A DNA stretch of 64,000 bases. It comes from Acidobacteriota bacterium (GTDB lineage: Bacteria > Acidobacteriota > Vicinamibacteria > Vicinamibacterales > UBA823). A model generated the notes under the pieces. It was not told the DNA's origin and made no database searches. It worked only from the letters and a program-made list of their open reading frames with translations. Every line of letters starts with the position of its first letter. The first letter of the stretch is position 1. The stretch is taken from assembly GCA_002730525.1 (NCBI GenBank), contig PCAK01000044.1:1-64000 (forward strand). The letters run 5' to 3'. Positions 43,554 to 52,380 of this stretch are shown here, piece after piece. A program made the position numbers and the translations under genes.

Positions 43554-44717
43554 TTGAGGCACGCACTGACCAACAGCTGCACCTGGGTACGTCTGTCCGT
43601 CACCGGCATGGCCGTCGTGCTCGTCGCGTCGACCGCGCTGGCGCAGGATGCGACGACGGCGATCAGCGAAGGCGCCACGGCGCTAGAGAACCGCCGGTTC
43701 CGCGACGCGGTCGCCTCCCTCGAGACCGCGACCCGGCTCTCCCGTGAGGCACCCGACGCCTACTATCTGCTCGGCGCCGCCTACTGGGGCGAGGACCGGT
43801 CGTATCCGATCTCGGCCGACAAGGCGATCGCTGCACTCCGGCGCGCCGTCGAACTCGACCCGGACGGCGCCATGGGCCAGCTCGCGCTCGAGCACCTCGC
43901 GACGGTCTACCTCAGGAACGAGCGGATGCCGGAGGCGCGCCGCGCCTACCAGCAACTGCTCGCCCGCGAGACGCGCGAGCAGATGGTCATGATCTACCTG
44001 ACCCGGATCGACGAGATCGATCTCGACACCGGTCGCTACGTGCCGACGGCGGAAAACCCCCGGAACGCCCTCGGCGAGGTGACCGGCGGCGTCGGCCCGC
44101 TGCGGATGCACACGAATCAGTACTTCGAGAAGGGTCGGCACACCTGGGATCTGGTGAAGCACGTCAACTACTTCACCCGCGCGATCGAGGCCGACCCGAC
44201 GCTCTTTCAGGCGTACAACAACCTCGGCGTCGCACTGATGCACCTGGGGCGCTGCCGGGAGGCCGTGGTCCAGTTCGACCGGGCGCAGCAGATGTGGAAC
44301 ACGCTACAGCCCCCGTCGGTGGGCCCCTACCCCGACCCGCACGTCTGGCGGCTCCGCTGCTACATCGAGCTCGGTGATCTGGAGAAGGCCGCCGTCGACT
44401 ACGAGGCGCTGAAGACGATCGACGAGTACAACTTCTTCGCCACGCTGTACACGATTCGGCTGGCGATCGCCGCCGGCCAGGCCGAGGACGCGATCGCCCC
44501 GCTCGAGCAGGCCCTCAGCGAAGACCCCGACAACATCGAGGTGTTGCAGACCCTGGGACAGGCCTACGCGGCGGTTGGACGGATCGACGACGCGGCCCGG
44601 GTCCTGTCTGACGCCCTGGCGGCGATTCCCGATGGCAGCCAGTTCTTTCGCCATCTCGTCGCCCCGTGGACCCGCCAGTTGGAACTCTGGCAAGAGGCCG
44701 GCGGATCGCGGAACTGA
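43554..44717 (+). CDS. Exported TPR-repeat protein
   Basis: A 387-residue protein with a signal peptide (around MAVVLVASTALAQ) and tetratricopeptide repeats: AVASLETATRLSREAPDAYYLLG, ALEHLATVYLRNERMPEARRAYQQLL, LFQAYNNLGVALMHLGRCREAVVQF and IEVLQTLGQAYAAVGRIDDAARVLS. The start is probably TTG at 43554, with AGGA close upstream; an ATG at 43608 is the alternative. It follows the RND gene on the same strand by 28 bp and may be in the same transcript. Function unknown; TPRs bind other proteins. Confidence 0.8.
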   Translation: MRHALTNSCTWVRLSVTGMAVVLVASTALAQDATTAISEGATALENRRFRDAVASLETATRLSREAPDAYYLLGAAYWGEDRSYPISADKAIAALRRAVELDPDGAMGQLALEHLATVYLRNERMPEARRAYQQLLARETREQMVMIYLTRIDEIDLDTGRYVPTAENPRNALGEVTGGVGPLRMHTNQYFEKGRHTWDLVKHVNYFTRAIEADPTLFQAYNNLGVALMHLGRCREAVVQFDRAQQMWNTLQPPSVGPYPDPHVWRLRCYIELGDLEKAAVDYEALKTIDEYNFFATLYTIRLAIAAGQAEDAIAPLEQALSEDPDNIEVLQTLGQAYAAVGRIDDAARVLSDALAAIPDGSQFFRHLVAPWTRQLELWQEAGGSRN

Positions 44718-44754
44718 CGTTCCCAGCTACGTACCCACCCAGGAGGAGCCCGTC

Positions 44755-47700
44755 CTACTGCGGGTCCTCATCCCACCAGTACTGATGCGGCAGCTTGCGG
44801 GGTGACGGCCAGACCCGGTCGAGTGTGGCCGCCTCGAACAGTTCGCCGTTCTTCATGACGTAGCGAATCGACTCGGTATGGCGGATGTTGTCGACCGGGT
44901 TCTCGTCGAGGACGAGCAGATCGGCCAGTTTCCCGGCCGTGATCGACCCGAGGTCGCGCTGGAGTCCCAGCGCCTCGGCACCGAAGATGGTCGCCACCCG
45001 CAGCGTGTCGTGCGGACTCAGACCGCCCGACTGCAGGCTCCAGATCTCCCAGTGGGCACCGAGGCCCTGGAACTGCCCGTGGCTGCCCAGCCCGACCTTG
45101 CCGCCCGCCTCGACGACCTTTCGCACGCCGTCGGCGATCCCCGTGTGGCCGTACTCCTCGTCCATGAACCACTGGCCGCGGCGCCTGACCATCGTGTCGA
45201 ACAGCGCGTGCGGGATGAACCGGCGCATCTTCGGGTTGCTGTGCGGGTCCTCGTGCTCGAAGAAATAGTTCTCGCTCCAGGGCGCGGCGTAGGCCACGAG
45301 AATCGTCGGCGTGTAGTAGGTGTCGGTCCGCGCTACGAACTGCGCGACGTCGTCGTAGATCGGCTGAATCGGCAGGCTGTGCTCGAGGCCGGTGAACCCG
45401 TCGGTCATCTGCGACAGGTCGAGCTTCATGTCGAGCGCACCCTCGGTCGTCGGCATGATCCGATTGTCCTTCGCCGCCTTGATGACCCACTGGCGCACCA
45501 GTCGGTCGCCCGACACGTAGGCCTTGATCGTGTCGGTCTGGTACGCCTCGCGGTAGCGCCTGATGAAGTTGTCGGCCGCATCCTGGTCGGTGAGACCGGA
45601 CGTGCCGAAGACGCCGGGCCCGGTCGCGAGGATGCGCGGCCCCAGAATCTCGCCGGTCTCGACCAGGTCGGCATAGGCAAAGACATCAGGCCGTGAGGTC
45701 TGCGGATCGCGGGTCGTCGTCACGCCGAACGCCAGGTTGGCCAGGTACTGCCAGACCTGCGACTGGTGGACACCGAACGGCGCCCACATATGGGCGTGCA
45801 CATCCACGAAGCCGGGCATGATCGTCTTGCCGGTGACATCGATCTCCTCGGCGCCGGCGGGCACGGTCAGCGTGCCGCTCGGTCCCACCGCGGCGATCCG
45901 ATTGCCCGACACCAGCACGTCGGCACGCTCGATCACCTCGAGGTCGTTCATCGTCACGACCCGCCCGCCGCGCAAGACGACGTCGCCGGTCGGGGCGAAC
46001 CGCGGCGCTTCGACGATGGCGGTGAAGACCTCCGGTTCGACCTCATCTGCCTCGATGTCGATCGCCTGCCGGTAGATCCGCGCCCCGAGCGCCCAGTGCA
46101 CCGCCGACCCATCGGCCGACCAGTTCAGGAAGTCGCCCCCCTCGGGCGACAGATCGTCGACCGGCACCGCCGCATCGCCGCCCGCAAGGCGCAGCGTCAA
46201 TGTCTCGCCGCCCGCCTGCGGGAGCCGCGCCAGGTAGTGCCGGTTCTGGAGGCTGATGAACACCCGCGAGCCATCGGGGGACAGCTTGAGTTCTGAGGCG
46301 GCCGGCGGATTCTCGCCGACACCGACGCCGGTCACCTTCAGGTGGGTCCGGCGATCGAGGCCGTCCAGCCGGATCGACGTCAACGAACCCGCGTCGGTCA
46401 GATAGACCCGCTCACCGTCGCGCTCGGCCGCGAAGTGTGGGGCCTGGCCGCCCTGCGTCGACGCGATGTGGGTCCAGTCGCCACCGTCGGCCGGTATCCA
46501 GCGTAGATCGAGGTCGGCCGTCGCCCGGACGCCCGAAATCTCTCCGGGCGCCGCCGGATCGATCTCGCGGTAGACCGACGCCTCCCACGCGCGGAAGTCA
46601 GCGTAGAGCTGATCGTCCGCCGCGCCGGCCAGAAAGACGATGCGCGTGCCGTCGGGTGTGTAGACCGGTTCGGAGTAGTAGCCGGCCCGCGAGGTGAGCT
46701 GTTCGGACGGCGCCACCCCGCCCGGAGTCGCGCGGTAGACATGGCCGCCCTCGGCCGACCAGGTCACGAAGGCGATCGTCGAGCCGTCCGGCGACCAGGC
46801 CGGCATGAACTCGTTCGTGTCGAGGTCGGTCACCCGGGTCGCCGCGCCGTCCGGCAGATCCATCACCCAGAGCTTGTGCAGCGCGCTGAAGGCCACCCGC
46901 GTTCCGTCGGGGGACACCGCGGGCCAGCGCACGAGGCGCGCGCGCACCGTGGGCGAATCGTCGATTTCGTTCTCGAAGTAGACGCGCGGCCCCACCTCGG
47001 CGGCAACGTCGGCGGTGAACGGTACCGGCTCGGCCTGCCCGCTGGCGAAGTCGACGCGGGCAATCTGTCCGGCGATCGGCACGATCAGCGAGTCGCCGTC
47101 CGGCAGGAATGCGTAGCCGGGCATCGCATCCCGTGAGGCCCGCGATTCCTGGTCGTCGCGCGTCACCGGCAGGATCAGCCAGCGCTCCTCCCCGGTCTCC
47201 AGGTCGCGGACCCGCAGCCCGGTCTCGGTCTCGAAGCGAGTCGCATAGACGAGTTGGGTGCCGTCTGGCGAGAGCACCGGCCGCATCGCGCTGCCCTGCG
47301 CATTGGTGATCGTCGCGGTCTCGCCGGTGTCGCGGTCGAACCGGATGACCTGCCAGAGCGGAAACTGCGCGTTGTAGGTGAACGAGCCGCTGCGCTCCGC
47401 ATAGTAGATGAATCGGCCGTCAGGAGAAGCGACCGCGCCCATCCGGTTCAGCGGCTGTGGCCGCGGGCCGGTCCCGGATGCCGAAGGCGGTGCCGAGCCG
47501 ATTCGCACACCCGACCCGCCGTCCTTGTGGAACATGAACAGCGCGTGGGTCCGCTCGGGCGCCCGCACCTTCGACACGACGAGGTACTCGCCGTCGGGGG
47601 TCCAGGCCGGCGAACTCATCGCCTGCGGCGCGGCCTTTGTCAGGCCGTCCTTCGTGACCGCGCGCGGATTCGCCCCATCAGCGTCGGCCAGCCAGAGGTT

Positions 47701-48063
47701 CTCGACGCCGGTGCGGTCGCTCAGGAAGGCGATGGTCCGGCCATCTGGCGAAAACCGGGGCTGGCTCTCGAACGACATGCCGCCGACGATCCGCGTCGCG
47801 TCCCCGCCGGCGACCGGCAGCGTGTAGAGATCGCCGAGCAGGTCGAAGACGATCGTCGCGCCGTCTGGCGAGACGTCGAGCGACATCCATGTCCCCTCGT
47901 CGATCGTGAACTCGAGCGTTGCGTCGTGTTCGAGGACGAGCGTCTGCTCTTCGTCGTCCGCCTCGTCCTCGCCTTCCGCCTCCTGCGCCAGCGCCGGCGA
48001 CACGGCCAGCGCGAGCGCAGGCAATGTCAGCAGCAGCGTCAATCGTCGAAGCCAGTCGAGCAT
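44755..48063 (-). CDS. Exported amidohydrolase fused to a TolB-like beta-propeller
   Basis: A very large protein of about 1,102 residues. After a signal peptide (MLDWLRRLTLLLTLPALALAVSPALAQ) and an acidic spacer there are WD40-like/PD40 propeller repeats (WMSLDVSPDGATIVFDLLGDLYTLP, SFESQPRFSPDGRTIAFLSDR, FMPAWSPDGSTIAFVTW), about residues 40-690. The last 400 residues form an amidohydrolase: VVTMNDLEVIERADVLV, MPGFVDVHAHMWAPFG (metal-binding His pair), GLGSHGQFQGLGAHWE and ITAGKLADLLVLDENPVDN. The ATG at 48063 is chosen because GAGGTGA lies 6 nt upstream. This two-part design is common in imidazolonepropionase-like secreted proteins. It probably acts in the periplasm on a peptide or amide. 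Confidence 0.92.
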   Translation of the reverse strand: MLDWLRRLTLLLTLPALALAVSPALAQEAEGEDEADDEEQTLVLEHDATLEFTIDEGTWMSLDVSPDGATIVFDLLGDLYTLPVAGGDATRIVGGMSFESQPRFSPDGRTIAFLSDRTGVENLWLADADGANPRAVTKDGLTKAAPQAMSSPAWTPDGEYLVVSKVRAPERTHALFMFHKDGGSGVRIGSAPPSASGTGPRPQPLNRMGAVASPDGRFIYYAERSGSFTYNAQFPLWQVIRFDRDTGETATITNAQGSAMRPVLSPDGTQLVYATRFETETGLRVRDLETGEERWLILPVTRDDQESRASRDAMPGYAFLPDGDSLIVPIAGQIARVDFASGQAEPVPFTADVAAEVGPRVYFENEIDDSPTVRARLVRWPAVSPDGTRVAFSALHKLWVMDLPDGAATRVTDLDTNEFMPAWSPDGSTIAFVTWSAEGGHVYRATPGGVAPSEQLTSRAGYYSEPVYTPDGTRIVFLAGAADDQLYADFRAWEASVYREIDPAAPGEISGVRATADLDLRWIPADGGDWTHIASTQGGQAPHFAAERDGERVYLTDAGSLTSIRLDGLDRRTHLKVTGVGVGENPPAASELKLSPDGSRVFISLQNRHYLARLPQAGGETLTLRLAGGDAAVPVDDLSPEGGDFLNWSADGSAVHWALGARIYRQAIDIEADEVEPEVFTAIVEAPRFAPTGDVVLRGGRVVTMNDLEVIERADVLVSGNRIAAVGPSGTLTVPAGAEEIDVTGKTIMPGFVDVHAHMWAPFGVHQSQVWQYLANLAFGVTTTRDPQTSRPDVFAYADLVETGEILGPRILATGPGVFGTSGLTDQDAADNFIRRYREAYQTDTIKAYVSGDRLVRQWVIKAAKDNRIMPTTEGALDMKLDLSQMTDGFTGLEHSLPIQPIYDDVAQFVARTDTYYTPTILVAYAAPWSENYFFEHEDPHSNPKMRRFIPHALFDTMVRRRGQWFMDEEYGHTGIADGVRKVVEAGGKVGLGSHGQFQGLGAHWEIWSLQSGGLSPHDTLRVATIFGAEALGLQRDLGSITAGKLADLLVLDENPVDNIRHTESIRYVMKNGELFEAATLDRVWPSPRKLPHQYWWDEDPQ

Positions 48064-48115
48064 CGCGGTCACCTCGAGGTTGAATGGTGGAGCCCGGCCG
48101 GACTCCGATGCTGCC

Positions 48116-48667
48116 CTAGGGGATCTTCACGTAGCCATCCAGCTCCAGATCGATGATGGAGGTCATCGCCCAAAGGTCGACCTGGATGTCCGGATTGACC
48201 TGCGTCGCGTCGATCTCCCGGGCGTTCACCCCCTGGCCGCAGGCGCGGAACTCGACACCGGCCTCGGTGAGCTTCCTGATGAGGGCGACGTTCGGGTTGT
48301 CCTGTCCTTCGTAGCGATCCCGGTACGACGCGTTGCTCATCACGATGTCGAAGTCCGCACTGCGCTGGTGGAACATGCCCACGAGGTGCCGGTTCTCGGC
48401 GGGAACGCCATACTTCCCGAGAGTGTTGAGGTAGCGGGCGATGACAGGCAGCATCGGATTGACTTCGGTCGAGTCGCTCGCGCCTTGCCCGACCGAGAAC
48501 ACTACCTTGTACTCGCGGCTGGGGTCTGGGAGTTGGTGGGCGCCTGGCACGTCCCAGGCAGCCTCGTGGCCGGGCACGGGCAGCGCCTGCCCCGATTGCG
48601 CCTCGACCAATCCAGACGAGAACGCCGCCAACAGAATCGCCACGCCGATCGTCTTGCAGTTCGTCAT
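48116..48667 (-). CDS. Exported DsrE-family protein
   Basis: A 183-residue protein of the DsrE/DsrF-like fold. Family relatives move sulfur in the cytosol. Here a signal peptide (MTNCKTIGVAILLAAFSSGLVEA) suggests it is periplasmic. The DsrE core is seen in YKVVFSVGQG, HLVGMFHQRSADFDIVMSN, LIRKLTEAGVEFRACGQG and VNPDIQVDLWAMTSIIDLELDGYVKI. Cysteine in RACGQ is at the place of the sulfur-carrying cysteine. The partner proteins are not present. It follows a RidA-like gene on the same strand, beyond the repeat at 48711. Confidence 0.83.
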   Translation of the reverse strand: MTNCKTIGVAILLAAFSSGLVEAQSGQALPVPGHEAAWDVPGAHQLPDPSREYKVVFSVGQGASDSTEVNPMLPVIARYLNTLGKYGVPAENRHLVGMFHQRSADFDIVMSNASYRDRYEGQDNPNVALIRKLTEAGVEFRACGQGVNAREIDATQVNPDIQVDLWAMTSIIDLELDGYVKIP

Positions 48668-48710
48668 TGCCTCATGCTCTCCATGAACTACGTGGTGCCG
48701 TGCAAGGTGC

Positions 48711-48779
48711 GCCGCCCCGAGGGCGGCGGCACAGCAGGGCTGAGGCTTCGCGCATCGCAGGGCTGAAGCCCTGCGCTAC
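48711..48779. repeat. Cluster of small GC-rich palindromes (REP-like)
   Basis: Two hairpins lie in the gap between the RidA-like and DsrE-like genes. GCCGCCC (48711-48717) pairs with GGGCGGC (48721-48727). CGCAGGGCT (48756-48764) pairs with AGCCCTGCG (48767-48775) across a 2-nt loop, and is followed by CTAC. GCAGGGCTGA is also directly repeated at 48734-48743 and 48757-48766. The CGCAGGGCT hairpin resembles intergenic repeats that I recall from Acidobacteriota and other GC-rich genomes. It may weaken transcription. Confidence 0.6.
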
Positions 48780-48792
48780 GGTCAGCCCCGCG

Positions 48793-49284
48793 CTACCTCA
48801 CGGCGATGAAGTCGATCTCGACGGCCGCCCCGATCGGCAGCGCCGCCACGCCGACAGTCGACCGGCTCGGCTTCACGTCGACACCCTCGAAGAACTCGCC
48901 GTACACCTCGTTGAGCGCACCGTAGTTGTCGATGTCATCGAGGTACACTGTCGCGCGGGTGACGTGGGCCTTCGTGAGGCCGGCCTCGCCGAGCAAGTTC
49001 TCGAGGTTCGACAGGGCCTGTCGCGCCTGGGCGGCGACACCCTCGTGTAGGCTGCCGGTCTCTGGATTGATCCCGACCTGGCCGGACAGGTAGACCGTGT
49101 CACCCGAATCGACGCCCGGCGAGTAAGGCGCCAGCGGTCGTGCGCCGCCATAGAGCCCAGTGTGGCCCGACTGCGCCACGACCGTCGCGCCGAACCCAGC
49201 GCCGAGCGTGAACGCGGCAACGAGCCCCGCCGCGAATCCAACGAGCGAAATGATAAGGAAGCTGCGAGAACCCTGGACCGTCAT
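48793..49284 (-). CDS. Membrane-anchored RidA-family protein
   Basis: A 163-residue RidA/YjgF-type protein. Typical members are cytosolic trimers that deaminate reactive enamines or imines. The first 40 residues (FLIISLVGFAAGLVAAFTLGAGFGA) form a membrane helix or signal, so this one lies in the periplasm. The core has SPGVDSGDTVYLSGQVGINPETG, VYLDDIDNYGALNEVYGEFF, the substrate-binding Arg in PSRSTVGV and the Glu in AAVEIDF. Both key residues are present, so it may be active. It precedes the DsrE-like gene on the same strand. Confidence 0.85.
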   Translation of the reverse strand: MTVQGSRSFLIISLVGFAAGLVAAFTLGAGFGATVVAQSGHTGLYGGARPLAPYSPGVDSGDTVYLSGQVGINPETGSLHEGVAAQARQALSNLENLLGEAGLTKAHVTRATVYLDDIDNYGALNEVYGEFFEGVDVKPSRSTVGVAALPIGAAVEIDFIAVR

Positions 49285-49427
49285 GGCGTCACCTCGAATG
49301 TGTTGAACCCTACGGAAGCGGGCGCGCCCTCCGCCGATCGGCGTCGCGCCCCGAACCGGCCAGCGTATCAGAAAGGCCGGTGGGCTGTGCTAAACTGCAG
49401 TGTTCGCAGGCTCGATTCGGCCCGCAT

Positions 49428-49503
49428 GGTGAGTGTAGCTCAAGGGTAGAGCGCCGGTCTGTGGCACCGGATGCTGGGGGTTCGAATCCCCTCACTCACC
49501 CCA
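49428..49503 (+). tRNA. tRNA-His (GTG)
   Basis: The full cloverleaf is readable: acceptor GTGAGTG with CACTCAC, the anticodon stem CCGGT/ACCGG, anticodon GTG at 49461-49463, and T-loop GTTCGAATC. The extra G at -1 (49428) that pairs with C73 (49500) is the identity mark of tRNA-His. CCA is encoded (49501-49503). Confidence 0.97.
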
Positions 49504-49622
49504 CTTCCTATCTCATTCCGTTGCGAGGAAGCAAACGGCGACGGATTCGGACTGAGAAAAGCGCAGTGTCGCTCTCAACTCTTGAAAGATTCTTGAAACT
49601 TTGCGCACGAGAAGGGCCGATT

Positions 49623-49655
49623 TGGCCAGAAACCGCCCGAAGGTGTTTCTGGCCA
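49623..49655. repeat. Perfect 11-bp inverted repeat between tRNA-His and the desaturase gene
   Basis: TGGCCAGAAAC (49623-49633) and GTTTCTGGCCA (49645-49655) with an 11-nt loop. The 213-bp gap (49504-49716) holds no gene; it also has a direct repeat TCTTGAAA (49580-49587 and 49591-49598). The hairpin may be a terminator for the tRNA transcript or a regulator site; no U-tract follows. Confidence 0.55.
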
Positions 49656-49716
49656 GAGTGATCAGTTCTGCGGCCCGCAGGAGTGAAGGGATATTAGCCA
49701 TGCAGACCGACCGCTC

Positions 49717-50499
49717 ATGCTGACACCCGAAGCGATCGTCCGGTTGGGTGCCTTTGCCGGCGTGTTCGGGCTGATGGCGCTGTGGGAACTCGTGGCCCCG
49801 CGGCGACGGCTTCGAATCGGGAAACGACGATGGGTGGGCAACCTCCCGCTCACGATCTTCAACACCATACTCGTGCGAGTCGCGGTGCCACTCGGCGCGT
49901 ACGGTGCGGCCGAGGTCGCGGCCGAGCGAAATTGGGGGCTCTTGCACCTCGTGGACGCGCCGGGGTTCGCCGAGGTCGCCGTCGCCGTCCTCTTGCTCGA
50001 CCTCGCCATCTACCTGCAGCACCGGGTCTTCCACGTCGTCCCCGTCCTCTGGAGGATTCACAAGGTACATCACGCCGACAACGACTTCGATGTCACCACG
50101 GGGCTGCGCTTTCACACGGCGAGCATCGTGCTGTCGATGGGCGTGAAGATGGCGGTGACGATCGCCATCGGCGCAAGCCCGTTGGCGGTAATGATCGCCG
50201 AAACAGCGCTGAACCTGACGGCGATGTTCAACCATGCCAACATCCGGATGCCGGTGGGGCTGGACCGCATCTTGAGGTTGTTCATCGTGACGCCCGACAT
50301 GCACCGGGTCCACCATTCGATCGGCCGGGACGAATACAGTCGCAATTTCGGTTTCAACTTCCCGTGGTGGGACCGGCTACTCGGGACCTACCGTGACCAG
50401 CCGGCTTCGGGGCACAGCGCGATGACGATCGGGCTGGACGAGTATCAGGCCCAGCCGCGGCAAAGCCTCTGGTGGATGATCGCTTTGCCGTTCCGCTAG
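49717..50499 (+). CDS. Sterol desaturase / fatty-acid hydroxylase family membrane protein
   Basis: A 260-residue di-iron membrane oxygenase. The characteristic His clusters are HRVFH (residues 109-113), HKVHHAD and HRVHHS, with about four membrane helices (GAFAGVFGLMALWELVAP, ITLIFN..., VAVAVLLLDLAIYL, VLSMGVKMAVTIAIGAS). Such proteins hydroxylate or desaturate sterols, fatty acids or hopanoids. The substrate is unknown. No neighbouring lipid gene clarifies it. Confidence 0.9.
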   Translation: MLTPEAIVRLGAFAGVFGLMALWELVAPRRRLRIGKRRWVGNLPLTIFNTILVRVAVPLGAYGAAEVAAERNWGLLHLVDAPGFAEVAVAVLLLDLAIYLQHRVFHVVPVLWRIHKVHHADNDFDVTTGLRFHTASIVLSMGVKMAVTIAIGASPLAVMIAETALNLTAMFNHANIRMPVGLDRILRLFIVTPDMHRVHHSIGRDEYSRNFGFNFPWWDRLLGTYRDQPASGHSAMTIGLDEYQAQPRQSLWWMIALPFR

Positions 50500-50659
50500 G
50501 CAATCCGGGACGAGTATGAGCTTTGCTGTATAGTAGCGGTTCGGTATTCTAGCCCCCACAGCGGTTTCTGCGCGAGAGGCGCGGTCTACGGGTGAGCACC
50601 CGCTGGACGGCGCGCAGGCGCGCTCCGTCCACATTTGATGAAAGTTGAGGAGAGTGCCG

Positions 50660-51166
50660 ATGCATCGTAATGAACATGAAGGAACACTGCACGGGCCGAC
50701 CCGTTTCGTACTGGTCGCGTTGACCTTGGCCGGCCTGGTGACCGCGACCGCGTGCGGCGGCGCCGAAGCACCCGCGCCCGAGCCTGAACCTGCGGCCGAG
50801 GAACCGGCCGCCGAGGAACCGATGGACGCGTCACCGCGGGTCTACTTCATCTCGCCGGTGGAGGGTTCCACCGTCACCAGCCCGGTGCATCTCATGTTCG
50901 GGGCCGAGAACTTCGTCATCGAACCGGTTGGCGAGGGAGAGATTCACGAGGGTGCGGGCCATCATCACGTCGGCATCGACACGGATTGTCTGCCGGCCGG
51001 CGAGATCATCCCGGAGGCGGAGCCGTGGGTGCACTTCGGCGATGCCTCGGCGATGATCGACATGCAGTTCGAGGCGGGCGAGCATCGCGTCTGCCTGCAG
51101 ATCGGCGACGGCGAGCATCGGACGCTCGAAGGCCTGAGCGCGACGGTCACGTTCACGGTCGAATAG
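50660..51166 (+). CDS. DUF4399 lipoprotein
   Basis: A 168-residue lipoprotein. The signal ends in ATAC (Cys32). An acidic Pro/Glu-rich linker leads to a DUF4399 domain: RVYFISPVEGSTVTSPVHLMFG, EGAGHHHVGIDTDCLPAG, HFGDASAMIDMQFEAGEHRVCLQIGDGEHR. The His-rich segment and the paired Cys are typical of the family; its role is unknown, possibly metal binding. The ATG at 50660 is chosen over TTG 50645 because GAGGAGAG lies just upstream. Confidence 0.87.
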   Translation: MHRNEHEGTLHGPTRFVLVALTLAGLVTATACGGAEAPAPEPEPAAEEPAAEEPMDASPRVYFISPVEGSTVTSPVHLMFGAENFVIEPVGEGEIHEGAGHHHVGIDTDCLPAGEIIPEAEPWVHFGDASAMIDMQFEAGEHRVCLQIGDGEHRTLEGLSATVTFTVE

Positions 51167-51216
51167 CTTGTGACGCGGGGCGCGCCGGGTCGAGCGCCAG
51201 CTCGGCCCGGCCGGCC

Positions 51217-52311
51217 TTACTCGGGTAGGACCGGACGCGGATAGGTCGCGGCGTCCGGCGAGAGCGCCTCCAGAAACGCCAGCAGGTCGCGCCGCTGCTC
51301 TGGCGTCAGCTGCCGGGGCACCAACTTCTCGTCCAGCGCATCGTTGGCGATCCCGCCGGCCAGCATCAAATCGACAGCCTCCGCGAGCGTCTCGGCAGTC
51401 CCGTCGTGAAAATACGGCGGGTGGTCCGCCACGCCGCGCAACGTCGGCGTCTTGAAGGCCCCGACGCTGGCCGCCAGCACGTCAGCTTCGGCGGCAGCCG
51501 TTAGGTACGCGGCACGCCCCTGGTCGGGCACGTCGGCATCCATCCCGATACCGACGTTGTGAAACAGCGCATCCGAATAGACCGGCGGCAGGTGGCAGAG
51601 CGTGCACTGCGCGACCTCGGAGAAGACGCCCGATCCCCGGCCCACCGCATTCGTCTCCAGCGACGCAGCGTCTTTCGGCAACCGGTCCCAGGTGGTATCG
51701 CCGGCATGGATCGTTCTCACGAACGAGGCCAGCGCGTCGACGATGCCGGCCGGCGTGGGCGGCGCGTCGAACGTCTCGCTGAACGCGTCACGGTACCCCG
51801 CGACCTGGCCGAGTTCGTCGGCAATCCGGTCTGGGTCGGCACCCATCTGCCCTTCCCACGCGGCCAAAATCTGCGCCTCGAGTCCCTGCGCCCGCCCATC
51901 CCAGTACAGCTCTCTGAGGAAGCCAGCGCCGTACAGGCTCGGCGTGTGGCGCGCGTTCGGGCTGCCATCGAACTTCGGCGACTGCGTCAGACCGTCAGCC
52001 CAGCCACGCTCTGGCAAATGACAGGTCTCGCACGACATCTGCTGCGTGGCCGACAGCCTCGGATCGAAGAACAGCAGCTCGCCGAGCGCGATCTTCTCGA
52101 CCGAGAGCGGATTGGCGGCGGGGACGACGAGCGGCTGGTCGATCAACCCCTCGGGCATCGTGAAGCTGAACGCCTCCGGGGTCACCGTCAGCGCGCCTTC
52201 GATCGCCTCGGCCGTCGGTTCGAGCGGCGGCGGTGCCAACGGACGTCGCGCAGCTTCGAAGAGGGCAAACGCCAGCCCCAGTACCACCAGACCCCAAACG
52301 GTTCGCGACAT
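51217..52311 (-). CDS. Di-haem cytochrome c peroxidase / MauG-like protein
   Basis: A 364-residue periplasmic enzyme with an N-terminal membrane anchor (TVWGLVVLGLAFALFEAARR). Two haem c sites are clear: Cys94-x2-Cys97-His98 (CETCH) and Cys236-x2-Cys239-His240 (CTLCH). The family pattern continues with GELLFFDPRLSATQ before haem 1, SLYGAGFLRELYWDGRA between, and FKTPTLRGVADHPPYFHDG after. It reduces hydrogen peroxide or modifies a partner, using electrons from a small cytochrome that is not seen here. It ends near the DUF4399 gene, with convergent orientation. Confidence 0.93.
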   Translation of the reverse strand: MSRTVWGLVVLGLAFALFEAARRPLAPPPLEPTAEAIEGALTVTPEAFSFTMPEGLIDQPLVVPAANPLSVEKIALGELLFFDPRLSATQQMSCETCHLPERGWADGLTQSPKFDGSPNARHTPSLYGAGFLRELYWDGRAQGLEAQILAAWEGQMGADPDRIADELGQVAGYRDAFSETFDAPPTPAGIVDALASFVRTIHAGDTTWDRLPKDAASLETNAVGRGSGVFSEVAQCTLCHLPPVYSDALFHNVGIGMDADVPDQGRAAYLTAAAEADVLAASVGAFKTPTLRGVADHPPYFHDGTAETLAEAVDLMLAGGIANDALDEKLVPRQLTPEQRRDLLAFLEALSPDAATYPRPVLPE

Positions 52312-52380
52312 CGATCTCCTTCCCCTGGCAGCTGACCGCCCAGCGCGGGCCGGGCGCCGTGCCAGACTGGCTGCTGGCCG

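Noticed and set aside
48711-48779. CRISPR-like repeats
   Set aside because: Only two hairpins, no regular spacing and no cas genes.
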